A program made the translations under genes and the position numbers. A stretch of 64,000 bases of DNA from JAWKOK01 sp963765875 (GTDB lineage: Bacteria > Chloroflexota > Anaerolineae > Caldilineales > Caldilineaceae). The stretch is taken from NCBI GenBank assembly GCA_963765875.1, contig CAVXYK010000006.1, positions 186,001 through 250,000 on the forward strand. The letters run 5' to 3'. The stretch's first letter is position 1; each line of letters begins with the position of its first letter. The notes under the pieces are model-generated. The model saw only the letters and a list, made by a program, of their open reading frames with translations, ran no database searches and was not told the DNA's origin. Below, piece by piece: positions 17,544-26,159 of the stretch.

Positions 17544-18296
17544 ATGGTTGACCAGCTTACTCACAACAATGAAATCGAGAAGCGTCAGCTTGCCGAGGAC
17601 ATCGTCGCCAACCTTAGCGTAGTCAGGCGACATATGGCGGATGCGGCCCGTCGTGCCGGACGAAATCCGGACGAGGTGGCGCTGGTAGCAGTCTCCAAGA
17701 CCAAACCGATGTGGATGATCGAGGCTGCGTTGGCTGCCGGCCAGACAGCGTTCGGCGAAAATCGGCTTGACGAGGCTCGCGAAAAGAGTGAGTACGCAAA
17801 AGCCAACGGCCTAGACACCCTTGATTGGCACTTCATCGGCACCATACAGAGCCGCAAGAGCCGACAGGCCGTGGGGCCATTCTCGTTACTTCATGCGGTC
17901 GACCGCATGAAGATAGCTCGCCGACTAAGCCGCGACGCCCAAGAGGCTGGTTACGTACTGTCAGTATTGCTCGAAGTCAATGTCAGCGGCGAAGAGAGCA
18001 AGCATGGCTTTCGACCCGATGAAGTACGGGCGCATGCCAGTGAGCTAGCCACATTGTCCGGCATCCGCATTGAGGGCCTGATGACCATGGCGCCATTTAT
18101 CGCCGACGAGTCCGTCATTCGACCGGTCTTTCGGGGACTCAGAGACCTTCGTGACAATTTGACCGAGACGGCGCCGACCATCAACTGGCGCCATCTATCA
18201 ATGGGAATGACCAACGATTATGAAATTGCGATCGAAGAAGGCGCAACGATTGTCCGCATAGGCTCGGCGATCTTCGGCGCACGCAACAGGGAGTAA
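17544..18296 (+). CDS. yggS: YggS family pyridoxal-phosphate homeostasis protein
   Basis: The 250-residue alanine-racemase-like single-domain PLP carrier regulates pyridoxal-phosphate and amino-acid homeostasis in the cytoplasm. Key parts are VALVAVSKTKP with the PLP Schiff-base Lys, FGENRLDEAREK, DWHFIGTIQSRKSRQAV, VNVSGEESKHGFRPDEV, IRIEGLMTMAPF and the phosphate-binding LSMGMTNDYEIAIEEGATIVRIGSAIFG. It lies 6 bases before proC and 1.6 kb after pgeF, the standard ylm/ygg arrangement. Confidence 0.94.
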   Translation: MVDQLTHNNEIEKRQLAEDIVANLSVVRRHMADAARRAGRNPDEVALVAVSKTKPMWMIEAALAAGQTAFGENRLDEAREKSEYAKANGLDTLDWHFIGTIQSRKSRQAVGPFSLLHAVDRMKIARRLSRDAQEAGYVLSVLLEVNVSGEESKHGFRPDEVRAHASELATLSGIRIEGLMTMAPFIADESVIRPVFRGLRDLRDNLTETAPTINWRHLSMGMTNDYEIAIEEGATIVRIGSAIFGARNRE

Positions 18297-18302
18297 GGGA
18301 CT

Positions 18303-19139
18303 ATGCTAGACGTCAAGAAAGTGGCCTTCATTGGCTGCGGCGTGATGGGCGAAGCCATCATCAAAGGAATCTTGGACCGGGGGTTAACCTCGTCTGAACA
18401 GATCGTCGCCTCCGATCCGTGGGAGCCACGCCGCTTGCACATGGAGCAGACCTACCAGATTACGATGACGGACAACAATCAGGAAGCCGCTGATGGAGCC
18501 GACATCGTGATCCTGAGTATTAAGCCGCAGACGCTGGCCAAAGTGACCAGCGATCTGCATAGCAGAATCGATCCCGGGGCGCTGGTGCTGAGCATCATCG
18601 CGGGGGTCCGAATCAGCACACTGTGCAGCGGCCTGTTCCATGATCGCATTGTGCGAGCCATGCCCAATACCCCCGCTCAGATCGGCCTGGGCATGACCGT
18701 CTGGACGCCGACTGAAGCGGTTCGACCGCAACAGATCGCACAGACCGAGGCCATCCTCGGTGCGCTTGGCGAGCAGTTGCAGGTCGATGAAGAGGGTTAC
18801 CTTGACATGGCGACCGGACTGAGCGGGTCGGGCCCCGGCTTCGTGCTGCTGCTGGTCGAGGCCATGATCGATGCGGGCGTACACATGGGCTTCCCTCGAC
18901 GGGACGCCGAGGCCATGGTGTTGCAGACCATCGGCGGCAGCATTGAATTGATGCGCCAAACGGGACTGCACTCTGCCGAGTTGAAGAACCGGGTCACCAG
19001 CCCTGGCGGCACAACAGCAGCCGGTCTATATGAACTGGAGAAGGCTGCCACCCGGGCCATCCTTAGTCGAGCAATCTTCGCCGCCTATCGCCGCAGTGAA
19101 GAGTTGGGCAACCTCAGCGAAGAGAGGAACGAATCATGA
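18303..19139 (+). CDS. proC: Pyrroline-5-carboxylate reductase
   Basis: This catalyses NAD(P)H-dependent reduction of pyrroline-5-carboxylate to proline. The 278-residue protein has the Rossmann motif VAFIGCGVMGEAIIKGIL, the ILSIKPQTL strand, VRAMPNTPAQIGLGMTVW, and the C-terminal dimer block DMATGLSGSGPGFVLLLVEAMIDAGV with LKNRVTSPGGTTAAGLYELE. Length and motifs are normal. Its stop overlaps the start of yggT (ATGA), indicating translational coupling with the downstream gene. Confidence 0.95.
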   Translation: MLDVKKVAFIGCGVMGEAIIKGILDRGLTSSEQIVASDPWEPRRLHMEQTYQITMTDNNQEAADGADIVILSIKPQTLAKVTSDLHSRIDPGALVLSIIAGVRISTLCSGLFHDRIVRAMPNTPAQIGLGMTVWTPTEAVRPQQIAQTEAILGALGEQLQVDEEGYLDMATGLSGSGPGFVLLLVEAMIDAGVHMGFPRRDAEAMVLQTIGGSIELMRQTGLHSAELKNRVTSPGGTTAAGLYELEKAATRAILSRAIFAAYRRSEELGNLSEERNES

Positions 19140-19399
19140 GCTTTGTCTTTACGACGCTGGCCAATTTGATCCAATTGTACATTTTCGTGCTCTTGGCACG
19201 TATTTTGATGACCTGGATTCCAAACCTCGATCCGACCAATCCGATCGTCCAGTTGCTTCTCCAGGTAACAGAACCTGTGCTGGAACCGGCCAGACGACTC
19301 ATTCCAAACATTGGCATGATCGACATTTCGCCTATCGTTGTCTTCTTTGCACTGCAAATCCTCGCAGGCATCTTCGAAGACATGGCACTTCGATTTTAA
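19136..19399 (+). CDS. YggT family membrane protein
   Basis: The protein has 87 residues with two hydrophobic segments (TLANLIQLYIFVLLARILMTWIP and DISPIVVFFALQILAGIFED) separated by the family signature PTNPIVQLLLQVTEPVLEPARRLIP. YggT proteins neighbour yggS/proC and are implicated in cation homeostasis and in division-site or osmotic functions. It overlaps proC by four bases. This is the usual length for a one-domain YggT. Confidence 0.9.
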   Translation: MSFVFTTLANLIQLYIFVLLARILMTWIPNLDPTNPIVQLLLQVTEPVLEPARRLIPNIGMIDISPIVVFFALQILAGIFEDMALRF

Positions 19400-19427
19400 G
19401 TTCCGCGAGACCTATCGGGAGGATAGT

Positions 19428-19877
19428 ATGTTACGACTGAATGGATCAGGCAGTTTGGCTGCACTTCTTGTGCTCGGATTATTGCTGATGACTGTACTTG
19501 GCGCCTGCCAGCCTATCACTGCCGAAAAAGCAACCCTGCCCTGGTTGGACGAGCTAGAGACTGGAGAAGATGTGTCCGCTGCGAGCCTTGACGAATTAAG
19601 TGAAACGCAGGCCATACTCGTGAACCGCGCAATTGACGATCTGGCGGAGACCGCGGACGTATCTCCGGATTCAATCACGTTCGTCAGCATTGAGGAAGTC
19701 GAATGGCCGGATGCAAGCCTGGGCTGCCCCGAGCCGGACATGATGTACGCGGCCATGTTGACACCCGGCTATGTGATCACGCTCTCGGTCGGTGAAGGGG
19801 CGGATGCAGAGACAGTGGAGTACCACACGGCCAATAGCGCCGATAGCCAGTTGGTTCAGTGCGACGATACCCAATAG
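19428..19877 (+). CDS. Small lipoprotein of unknown function
   Basis: The start at ATG 19428 follows GGGAGGA. A signal peptide ends in the lipobox LGAC (about residue 24). The mature 125 residues are acidic and end in a compact domain whose SITFVSIEEVEWPDASLGCPEPDMMYAAMLTPGYVITLSV resembles small domains repeated in other Chloroflexota lipoproteins, with two cysteines (GCPE and VQCDD) that may pair. It closes the pgeF-yggT run and is followed by a strong terminator. Function unknown. Confidence 0.65.
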   Translation: MLRLNGSGSLAALLVLGLLLMTVLGACQPITAEKATLPWLDELETGEDVSAASLDELSETQAILVNRAIDDLAETADVSPDSITFVSIEEVEWPDASLGCPEPDMMYAAMLTPGYVITLSVGEGADAETVEYHTANSADSQLVQCDDTQ

Positions 19878-19893
19878 CAATGAATGCGTGAAC

Positions 19894-19935
19894 AGAAGAG
19901 GCCCGATTCAGTCATTCATCAATCGGGCCTCTTCT
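19894..19935. terminator. Bidirectional terminator between convergent genes
   Basis: A 15-bp perfect stem (AGAAGAGGCCCGATT 19894-19908 with 19921-19935) and 12-base loop lie between the + strand lipoprotein gene and the - strand GyrI-like gene. The A/T-rich arm ends suit termination in both directions. Confidence 0.8.
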
Positions 19936-19975
19936 ATTGGAACTCTCTTCTATCGGAACCAAGGAAATCCCGTGT

Positions 19976-20440
19976 CTACTTCACGATGGGCATGAACAGG
20001 TCCAGCGTCAGTTCGTCGAGCGCAGTGCCCACCGGGCTCAGGTGCTGCTCAAGCCACTGGTGGCTTCCGTGGGTGTACGAACTCCTGGTTTGCCACTCGA
20101 CCAGCGCTTGCCACGTCGGAGCGATGTTCGCCACACCCTGGCAACGGGCAACCGCATAGAGCCCCCCGCCGAAGTCGTAGACCCTCGTGTCACCTTCGGG
20201 TTCCACACCTTCGCCGACTTCCAGCCAGAACTCATATCCATAGTTCGGACTACCGGCTGACGGATTCGGATTGTTAAATCCGAAGATACGAAAGTGATCA
20301 GGATCTTCGACTAGGCCTCTGGGCTGAGCCCAGGCAATCAACTTCTCCCAAGCTAGACCCTCTGGCTCTTTGCCAAATCCATAGACGCTGACAACGCGCA
20401 TGGGCTCCAGTTCGACAATCTCAACGGATAGTTCAGTCAA
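19976..20440 (-). CDS. GyrI-like/AraC effector-binding domain protein
   Basis: The protein has 154 residues with no DNA-binding domain. The pattern VEIVELEPMRVVSVYGFGKEPEGLAWEKLIAWAQPRG, then FRIFGFNNPNPSAGSPNYGYEFWLEVG and YAVARCQG, matches stand-alone GyrI/SOUL-like small-molecule-binding proteins related to the C-terminal domain of BmrR and Rob. It is divergent from a WYL-domain regulator with a shared 195-bp intergenic region holding a palindrome. Such pairs are common, so it is probably controlled by that regulator and may bind or sequester a small hydrophobic cation or peptide. Confidence 0.8.
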   Translation of the reverse strand: MTELSVEIVELEPMRVVSVYGFGKEPEGLAWEKLIAWAQPRGLVEDPDHFRIFGFNNPNPSAGSPNYGYEFWLEVGEGVEPEGDTRVYDFGGGLYAVARCQGVANIAPTWQALVEWQTRSSYTHGSHQWLEQHLSPVGTALDELTLDLFMPIVK

Positions 20441-20544
20441 CTTCTGACCCCTCTTTCCAAGATATTCGCATGGGCGATTTTTGCAGCTGCGCTACAGAAC
20501 CGCAGTGTCGACAATGGCGTCGACAGTTCTATCGTAACGTGTCT

Positions 20545-20567
20545 ACCCTGACACCCTCTGTCAGGGT
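20545..20567. promoter_or_regulatory. Candidate operator of the WYL regulator
   Basis: A perfect 9-bp inverted repeat, ACCCTGACA-CCCTC-TGTCAGGGT, lies about 70 bases before the regulator start and about 105 before the divergent GyrI-like start. It is flanked by GTCT and ATAGAC half-matches. The position in a divergent promoter region suggests a shared operator. Confidence 0.55.
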
Positions 20568-20635
20568 TTTGTGATAGACTGAAACCAATGTAACACTCAA
20601 CATATTCCGCGATTTAGACTCTGCAGGTAGACTCC

Positions 20636-21598
20636 ATGCGCGCCGACAGATTGCTCTCCATTCTGCTCATTCTACAACGGCAAGGCCGGGCTACGGCCCA
20701 ACAGCTAGCGACAGACCTTGAGGTGTCAGAACGCACGATCTACCGCGATATCGATGCGCTTGGCATGGCCGGCGTACCCGTCTACGGCGAGCCCGGTCCC
20801 GACGGAGGGTATGCGCTCCTCGACAACTTTCGCACTTTCCTCACGGGGCTAACTGACCAAGAGATGCAGGCCCTCTTCATGCTCTCCATCCCCCAACCGC
20901 TCTCCGAGTTAGGCGCCAGCCAGAGCCTCAAGTCGGCCTTGCTCAAGATATTCGCTTCTCTGCCCGCCGGCGGTCAGGAGAACGAGGAGTGGGTACGCCA
21001 GCGCTTTCTACTGGATACAACACCCTGGCCGGGTCGAAATGAAGCGACCCACCGGTTGCAGACGATCCAGCGGGCGGTCTGGCAAGATCAGCCGCTGACG
21101 ATCTGCTATCGGGTCGGGCCACTGGCCCATGATGTCGAACAGGTGGTCTCGCCCTATAGCCTGGTGGCCAAGGCCGGGGCCTGGTATCTGGTCTACGCCA
21201 TCAATGACCGCACGCGTGTGGTGCGCGTCGCCACATTGACAAACGTACGAGTGCTTGAAGGTACTTTTGAGCGTCCGGCTGGCTTTGATCTGGGGGTTTT
21301 CTGGCGGAAGTGGTGCAGCGATCAGGAGGGAGAGCGAGCGGCATTTCGGGTAACGGTTCGCGCAGCTTCAGACGCATTAGCAAGCGTGGACGCGTGGCGG
21401 ATCACTGTCCAACCTCCCCGAGTGGTCGACGAGGAACCAACCGGGTCCGTCATTGGCCTGGCATTCGAGTCTCTGGAGGATGCCCGATCCAAGCTCCTCG
21501 GCCTGGGTCGATCTGTTGAGGTGCTGGAACCGCTAGCGTTGAGGAGAAGTATCGCTGACTATGCGCAGCAGACACTCTCCGTCTATCAGGATGGGTAA
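20636..21598 (+). CDS. YafY-type HTH/WYL-domain transcriptional regulator
   Basis: The protein has 320 residues. The N-terminal winged helix-turn-helix MRADRLLSILLILQRQGRATAQQLATDLEVSERTIYRDIDALGMAGVPV is the DeoR-like HTH_11 domain of YafY regulators. The WYL domain follows (LTICYRV...VSPYSLVAKAGAWYLVYAIND), and a WCX-type C-terminal domain ends the protein. Family members sense ligands, often nucleic-acid-derived, through WYL. The divergent GyrI-like gene and the palindrome between them point to joint, probably autoregulated, control. Confidence 0.9.
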   Translation: MRADRLLSILLILQRQGRATAQQLATDLEVSERTIYRDIDALGMAGVPVYGEPGPDGGYALLDNFRTFLTGLTDQEMQALFMLSIPQPLSELGASQSLKSALLKIFASLPAGGQENEEWVRQRFLLDTTPWPGRNEATHRLQTIQRAVWQDQPLTICYRVGPLAHDVEQVVSPYSLVAKAGAWYLVYAINDRTRVVRVATLTNVRVLEGTFERPAGFDLGVFWRKWCSDQEGERAAFRVTVRAASDALASVDAWRITVQPPRVVDEEPTGSVIGLAFESLEDARSKLLGLGRSVEVLEPLALRRSIADYAQQTLSVYQDG

Positions 21599-21777
21599 AG
21601 CGAATCAACCGGACGGGCAGGTGATCGGCGGCGGTCGTTTTCGCTGGACACGATATGCGATCCGCCGCCGCCCCCCTGCCCTACTGTCAATCAGCCATAG
21701 ATGGCATCGTCAAACAACAGTGTCTGCAAGCCAAGCGAACAGAACAGCGGCGACCTGCTCATGCCCGCGACCATTCA

Positions 21778-22977
21778 TCACTTCAAGATTAGCGCTGTCT
21801 GCGGCTCGCCGAGGAAGATAACGCCATCCTCCGTGACTAACACGTCCTCCTCCAAACCCAGGTAACCATAGCCTGGTATGGCCAAGCCCGGCTCAATCGT
21901 GTAGACGTGGCCGACTTCCAGAGGTTGATTGGGCGTCGTACCATATCGGGTCCATTCGGGCCCCAACAGAGCGCCGCCATCGTGACAGGCGCGACCCATC
22001 TGGTGTCCGGTGGCGTATTTGAACTCGGGATATCCTGCGTCGGTCACGACCTTGCGAGCCAGAGCGTCCACATCTCTGCCCAACACACCTGGTTTCATAC
22101 CGTCAGCAGCCGCCTGAATGGCCTCCACAATCGTGTCGAAGCCGCGCTGGACCGGCTCTGGCGCTTCGGTCTCGCCGTCGGCCAGGAAGTAGACGACGCG
22201 TTGAATGTCTGAGCAATACTCATTCTCGCAGACGCCGAAGTCGAAGTGGACCAGGTGGCCCGGCTCAATCACGATGTCGGTCGGACCGGAATGGCCGACC
22301 GGCGAGTCTGGGCCGGAGTTCACCGCCGGACAGCTGGCCCATTCCCAGGCAGTGGTCAACCCAAGATCGCTAACTCGATCATGCATGAACTGTCCAACTT
22401 GCTTTTCGGTCATACCGACTTCCATGTAACCAAACGCCTGATCGTAAATATCGAACGTCGTGTCCACCGCCTTCTTGATGCGCTCGATCTCAGAGCTCGT
22501 CTTGCGTCCACGCAGCGCGTGGATCACCGGCTCAGCCGAGATCAGCCGATCCGCATAGGGCGTCTCGGAGAGGTATTGGCGCAGGAGCAAGAAGAGGCCA
22601 TGCTTGAGCCCGTCTGCATGGGCGTCATTGACTGAGTAGTTGACCGCGATTTGGGCCGGGTCGAGTCGTTCGAGCACTGAGACCAGCGGCGCCTGAAACG
22701 ACTCATCGTAGGGAATTACTTCCGTGTAAGCGTCGATTCTGCGCGCATTCTCAGCGTCATAGCGACCCATGATGGCGATGCGTTGGCCGTCGGCAGTCAG
22801 GATGAAGGCACTCTCCCAAGTGGCATCGTGGCCGTAGATGAAGGGCAACATTGGATCACTGCCTGCCGATGTTTCGCGGACAAAGGTGATCCAGCAGTCA
22901 ATGCCCACTTCCTGCAGGATGCCTGCTACCTGTTGAATTTTTTCCTGGACAAGAGATACGTGCGCTTCTTGATTCAT
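21778..22977 (-). CDS. M24 family metallopeptidase (Xaa-Pro aminopeptidase-like)
   Basis: The protein has 399 residues: an N-terminal creatinase-like domain (to about residue 165) and a C-terminal pita-bread domain. The five metal ligands are visible: Asp in HLVHFDFG, Asp in CSDIQR, His in ATGHQMGRACHDGG, Glu in VYTIEPGLAI and Glu in GLEEDVLVTEDG. It likely removes N-terminal residues before proline, though creatinase-type or other amidinohydrolase activity is possible in this fold. It is a single cytoplasmic gene, convergent with the WYL regulator, leaving a 179-bp gap with no visible feature. Confidence 0.9.
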   Translation of the reverse strand: MNQEAHVSLVQEKIQQVAGILQEVGIDCWITFVRETSAGSDPMLPFIYGHDATWESAFILTADGQRIAIMGRYDAENARRIDAYTEVIPYDESFQAPLVSVLERLDPAQIAVNYSVNDAHADGLKHGLFLLLRQYLSETPYADRLISAEPVIHALRGRKTSSEIERIKKAVDTTFDIYDQAFGYMEVGMTEKQVGQFMHDRVSDLGLTTAWEWASCPAVNSGPDSPVGHSGPTDIVIEPGHLVHFDFGVCENEYCSDIQRVVYFLADGETEAPEPVQRGFDTIVEAIQAAADGMKPGVLGRDVDALARKVVTDAGYPEFKYATGHQMGRACHDGGALLGPEWTRYGTTPNQPLEVGHVYTIEPGLAIPGYGYLGLEEDVLVTEDGVIFLGEPQTALILK

Positions 22978-23212
22978 TGTCTGTCTCCACTAACGTTTTG
23001 AAGGGACTCTACATATCTTCCAATAAGGGTACGCCTGTTTTCAACACAATGCAAAAAAGGCAGCAGAATCTCAGCGAACCATCTGGGTGGTAGCGAGAAA
23101 GAACTTATGAATCCACTGCGAAAAACCCTTTCGCCTATAGTTGCCAAAACCGCCAAGAAAGGTGAAAATTCGCCTATCCAAGCAAATTCATATTGCACAG
23201 CGAGGAGCAACA

Positions 23213-24100
23213 ATGACAGCGCAGATCATAGACGGCAAGGAAATTGCGGCGACCATTCGTGGCGAGATCAAGGAAGAAGTCGAGGCCATGCAGGCAGCTA
23301 CCGGCAAGGCGCCGGGTCTAGCCACCGTGCTGACCGGCGACCGCAAGGACTCCGAGACCTATGTTCGTATGAAAAAGAAAGCCTGCGCCGAGGTCGGCAT
23401 GAAGTCCTTCGGCCGCGAGCTACCAGGAGACATCAGCCAGGAAAAGCTGTTGGCGGTCGTCCAGGAACTGAACGCCGACCCTGAGGTCAATGGGATTCTG
23501 GTCCAGTTGCCGCTACCGGACCACCTCGACGAGGAAGAGATCCTGGCTGCAGTGAGCATCGACAAGGATGTCGACGGTTTCCACCCCATCAACATCGGTC
23601 GCCTCTCCATGAAGCGTCGCGACCCGCTCTTCGTGCCCTGCACGCCCAAGGGCTGCATCGAGCTGCTCGATCGCATGGGCATCGGCATTGAGGGCAAGAA
23701 CGCGGTCGTGCTCGGCCGTAGCAATATCGTCGGCCTGCCTGCTGCTATGCTGCTGCTGCACCGCAACGCAACCGTCACCATCTGCCATTCACGCACACAG
23801 GATCTGCCCGGCGTCGTTCGCCAAGCGGACATCTTGATTGCAGCGGTGGGACGAGCCGAGATGGTACGCAGGGATTGGATCAAGCCGGGTGCGGCCATCA
23901 TTGATGTGGGCATCAATGCGGTCGATGACCCAACCCGCAAGCGCGGCTATCGACTGGTCGGCGATGTGGCCTATGATGAGGCGCTCGAAGTGGCCGGAGC
24001 CATCACGCCGGTGCCGGGCGGTGTCGGGCCGATGACCATCGCCATGTTGCTGCGCAACACCATGGATGCTGCCAAACGGACCTACGGGCTCGACGGGTAG
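23213..24100 (+). CDS. folD: Bifunctional methylenetetrahydrofolate dehydrogenase/cyclohydrolase
   Basis: This interconverts 5,10-methylene-, methenyl- and 10-formyl-tetrahydrofolate, linking one-carbon units to purine and methionine synthesis. The 295-residue protein shows AQIIDGKEIAATIRGEIKEEV, the catalytic Lys in DSETYVRMKKKACAEVGM, VNGILVQLPLPDHLDEE, DKDVDGFHPINIGRL, the NADP-binding VLGRSNIVGLPAAMLLL and the ending PVPGGVGPMTIAMLLRNT. ATG 23213 has GAGGAGC just upstream; an in-frame extension to 23141 lacks a ribosome site. Confidence 0.96.
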   Translation: MTAQIIDGKEIAATIRGEIKEEVEAMQAATGKAPGLATVLTGDRKDSETYVRMKKKACAEVGMKSFGRELPGDISQEKLLAVVQELNADPEVNGILVQLPLPDHLDEEEILAAVSIDKDVDGFHPINIGRLSMKRRDPLFVPCTPKGCIELLDRMGIGIEGKNAVVLGRSNIVGLPAAMLLLHRNATVTICHSRTQDLPGVVRQADILIAAVGRAEMVRRDWIKPGAAIIDVGINAVDDPTRKRGYRLVGDVAYDEALEVAGAITPVPGGVGPMTIAMLLRNTMDAAKRTYGLDG

Positions 24101-24244
24101 TTTTGAAAGAAGCACGATTCCTGGGAGAGTTGAGCTAGGCAAGCAATGAAGTCTGGATACTTGGCGGATTCCTTTGTTCGACAAGGCGTGCCGTCTTCTG
24201 CTGAGGCAATCCATGCTTGACTACAATCGAGCTTGGTGGGCGAA

Positions 24245-24275
24245 GAAGTCTGGCTTCAGAGAGAAGCCAGACTTC
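24245..24275. repeat. 13-bp perfect hairpin in the folD-methyltransferase gap
   Basis: GAAGTCTGGCTTC (24245-24257), loop AGAGA, then GAAGCCAGACTTC. It lies between two copies of a short start-like sequence (24208-24230 and 24330-24350) and about 60 bases before the methyltransferase start. It could be a leader structure or the scar of a small element. Confidence 0.5.
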
Positions 24276-24334
24276 CGGGTAGTCTACCAAACTGTTTCTC
24301 CTACAATGCATGCAGATGTGCGCCGAGGCCATTC

Positions 24335-25063
24335 ATGCTCGACTATGATCAACTGGCGGCTGATTACGCTCGGCATCGCGCCATCAATCCGAAAGTGTTG
24401 CAGAGCCTGATCAGCGGAGGCAAGCTCAACGCCGCGTCACGCGTGCTTGAGGTCGGCTGCGGCACAGGCAACTATGTCGGGGCCATTCGAACGGCAACCG
24501 ATGCTGAGTGTTGGGGCACAGAACCGTCGACCAGGATGCTCACAGCATCGATCGAGCGCCATCCTGCGCTTACGCTGGAGCCCGGCAGCGCCGAAGCGAT
24601 TCCATTCGCAAATGACACGTTCGATTTTGTCTACTCCGTCGATGTGATCCATCATATTGACGATTACGCGGCCTACTTCAGCGAAGCCCGCAGAGTGCTG
24701 AAGCAGGTTGGTCTCCTCTGCACTGTGACCGACTCCGAGGACGCGATTCGCCGTCGCAGGCCGCTGTCCAAGTACTTCCCCGAGACGATTGCAGTTGAAC
24801 TGGCTCGCTATCCAAGCATCGACCATCTCACTGACAGAATGGAGCAAGCCGGCTTCACGGACATCAGCACTGAGCAGGTCGAATTCAGCTATGCGCTGGA
24901 CGATATCCAGCCATATCAAGACAGAGCGTTCTCCTGCCTCCATCTCATCTCGGCCGAGGCCTTTCGTGACGGCATCAACCGGATGAGCGTGGATCACAAA
25001 CGGTCAGCACTCGACGGCCTATCTCTCTACACTTTGCTCTGGGGACGTGTCCATAGTGCCTAG
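24335..25063 (+). CDS. Class I SAM-dependent methyltransferase
   Basis: The protein has 242 residues from ATG 24335 (MLDYDQLAADYARHRAINPKV). Motif I VLEVGCGTGNYVGAI, the acidic motif II region CWGTEPSTRML, FANDTFDFVYSVDVIHHIDDYAAYFSEARRVLK (motif IV and post-I) and the SAM-binding loops are clear. It is of the UbiE/Methyltransf_11 type, with an extended C-terminal lid. The substrate cannot be told from context, as it is flanked by folD and a membrane protein. The longer frame from 24233 adds residues with no similarity. Confidence 0.85.
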   Translation: MLDYDQLAADYARHRAINPKVLQSLISGGKLNAASRVLEVGCGTGNYVGAIRTATDAECWGTEPSTRMLTASIERHPALTLEPGSAEAIPFANDTFDFVYSVDVIHHIDDYAAYFSEARRVLKQVGLLCTVTDSEDAIRRRRPLSKYFPETIAVELARYPSIDHLTDRMEQAGFTDISTEQVEFSYALDDIQPYQDRAFSCLHLISAEAFRDGINRMSVDHKRSALDGLSLYTLLWGRVHSA

Positions 25064-25301
25064 CCGAACCTCGACCGAACCGGATCCCACATCCAGGGAA
25101 TCCAACGACTGCACAACTTTATGACAAGTAATTGCTCAATTTCGGTCGTCGCGGCAGGCGTAGTTACTGGTCTGTATTCAGCATTCTTCGCGATCAACTG
25201 TACTTCGCCGATCTTCGCGGGGGATCTGGCCCAGTTCTCGCTAACTGTCGACGCGACCCAAGCAACGACACAGTTACACCGATTACAGGAGTAGTTCAGC
25301 T

Positions 25302-26159
25302 TTGCAAGCAACCAACTTTTTGCGCACATACGGTCTCTGGTCCCTTGCCGGCCTTTCCATTGCCGCCTGGTCCGGCGTCCTCATGCGCTTCGGGCTGATC
25401 GGCTATCTGCCTGCCTGGGCAAGCAACTTCTCGGCAGTCCGCCATGCGCACAGCCATCTGATGTATTTCGGCTGGGTGACATTGGTGTTGATGGCGCTAA
25501 TCTGGTATCAATTATCATTGATGACCGGCCGACCAATTTCCCGGGCGGTCTGGTGGCAAATGGCTGCGACGACCGTCGCAGCGCTGCTCAGTTTCCCCGC
25601 CTTCTGGGCCAATGGCTACGGTCTCACATCGGTTGGGCCACTTGAACTGCCCCTGGGTTCTATGGTTTCAGGCATCAATGGGGTGACCTGGTTTCTGTTC
25701 ATCGGCCTTTATTACTCGTCCACACGACGACTGGCCGATCGCCCAGTTGCGATCCGGCTTTGGGACTGGGCAATGGTGCTACTGCTGTTGGCCTGTGTCG
25801 GGGCCCTCGGTTTGATGGCCGGCGTCTTTTCGGGCAGTCAGAACATCTTCCTCCAACAGTTCTTCCTGCACCTTTTTCTCGACCTCTTTGCCGTCGGCTG
25901 GTTCAGCCTGGCATTGCTCGGCGTCACCTGGGCGGATCTTTCGACAAAGACCGATTGCCCTCCTCGCCTACCGGTTGCTGCGCTGGCCGTAGTCGTGACG
26001 CCGACGTTCTTGCTCGGCCTACCTCGTTCGCTGGTCCCCGACGGCATGGCCGCTCTGGCCGCAATCGCCAACCTAGCGGCAGTAGGTCTCCTCGGCTGGC
26101 ACCTGACCGCGCTCTGGCAGCGGCGTTCATATCTGACGCGTTTGGTCGCTTCGGCCTGA
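25302..26159 (+). CDS. Polytopic membrane protein with NnrS-like His-rich helices, N-terminal part (frameshifted)
   Basis: The start is probably TTG 25302, with AGGAG 10-15 bases upstream. At least seven hydrophobic segments are visible. The second contains VRHAHSHLMYFGWVTLVLMAL, a His cluster like the haem/copper-binding start of NnrS or CcoN-type helices, and a later one reads FLQQFFLHLFLDLFAVGWFSLALLG. The frame ends at 26159, but the hydrophobic pattern continues in frame 2 from about 26130. The composite protein has about 415 residues. A function in nitric-oxide or respiratory metabolism is suggested only by motif similarity. Confidence 0.65.
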   Translation: MQATNFLRTYGLWSLAGLSIAAWSGVLMRFGLIGYLPAWASNFSAVRHAHSHLMYFGWVTLVLMALIWYQLSLMTGRPISRAVWWQMAATTVAALLSFPAFWANGYGLTSVGPLELPLGSMVSGINGVTWFLFIGLYYSSTRRLADRPVAIRLWDWAMVLLLLACVGALGLMAGVFSGSQNIFLQQFFLHLFLDLFAVGWFSLALLGVTWADLSTKTDCPPRLPVAALAVVVTPTFLLGLPRSLVPDGMAALAAIANLAAVGLLGWHLTALWQRRSYLTRLVASA

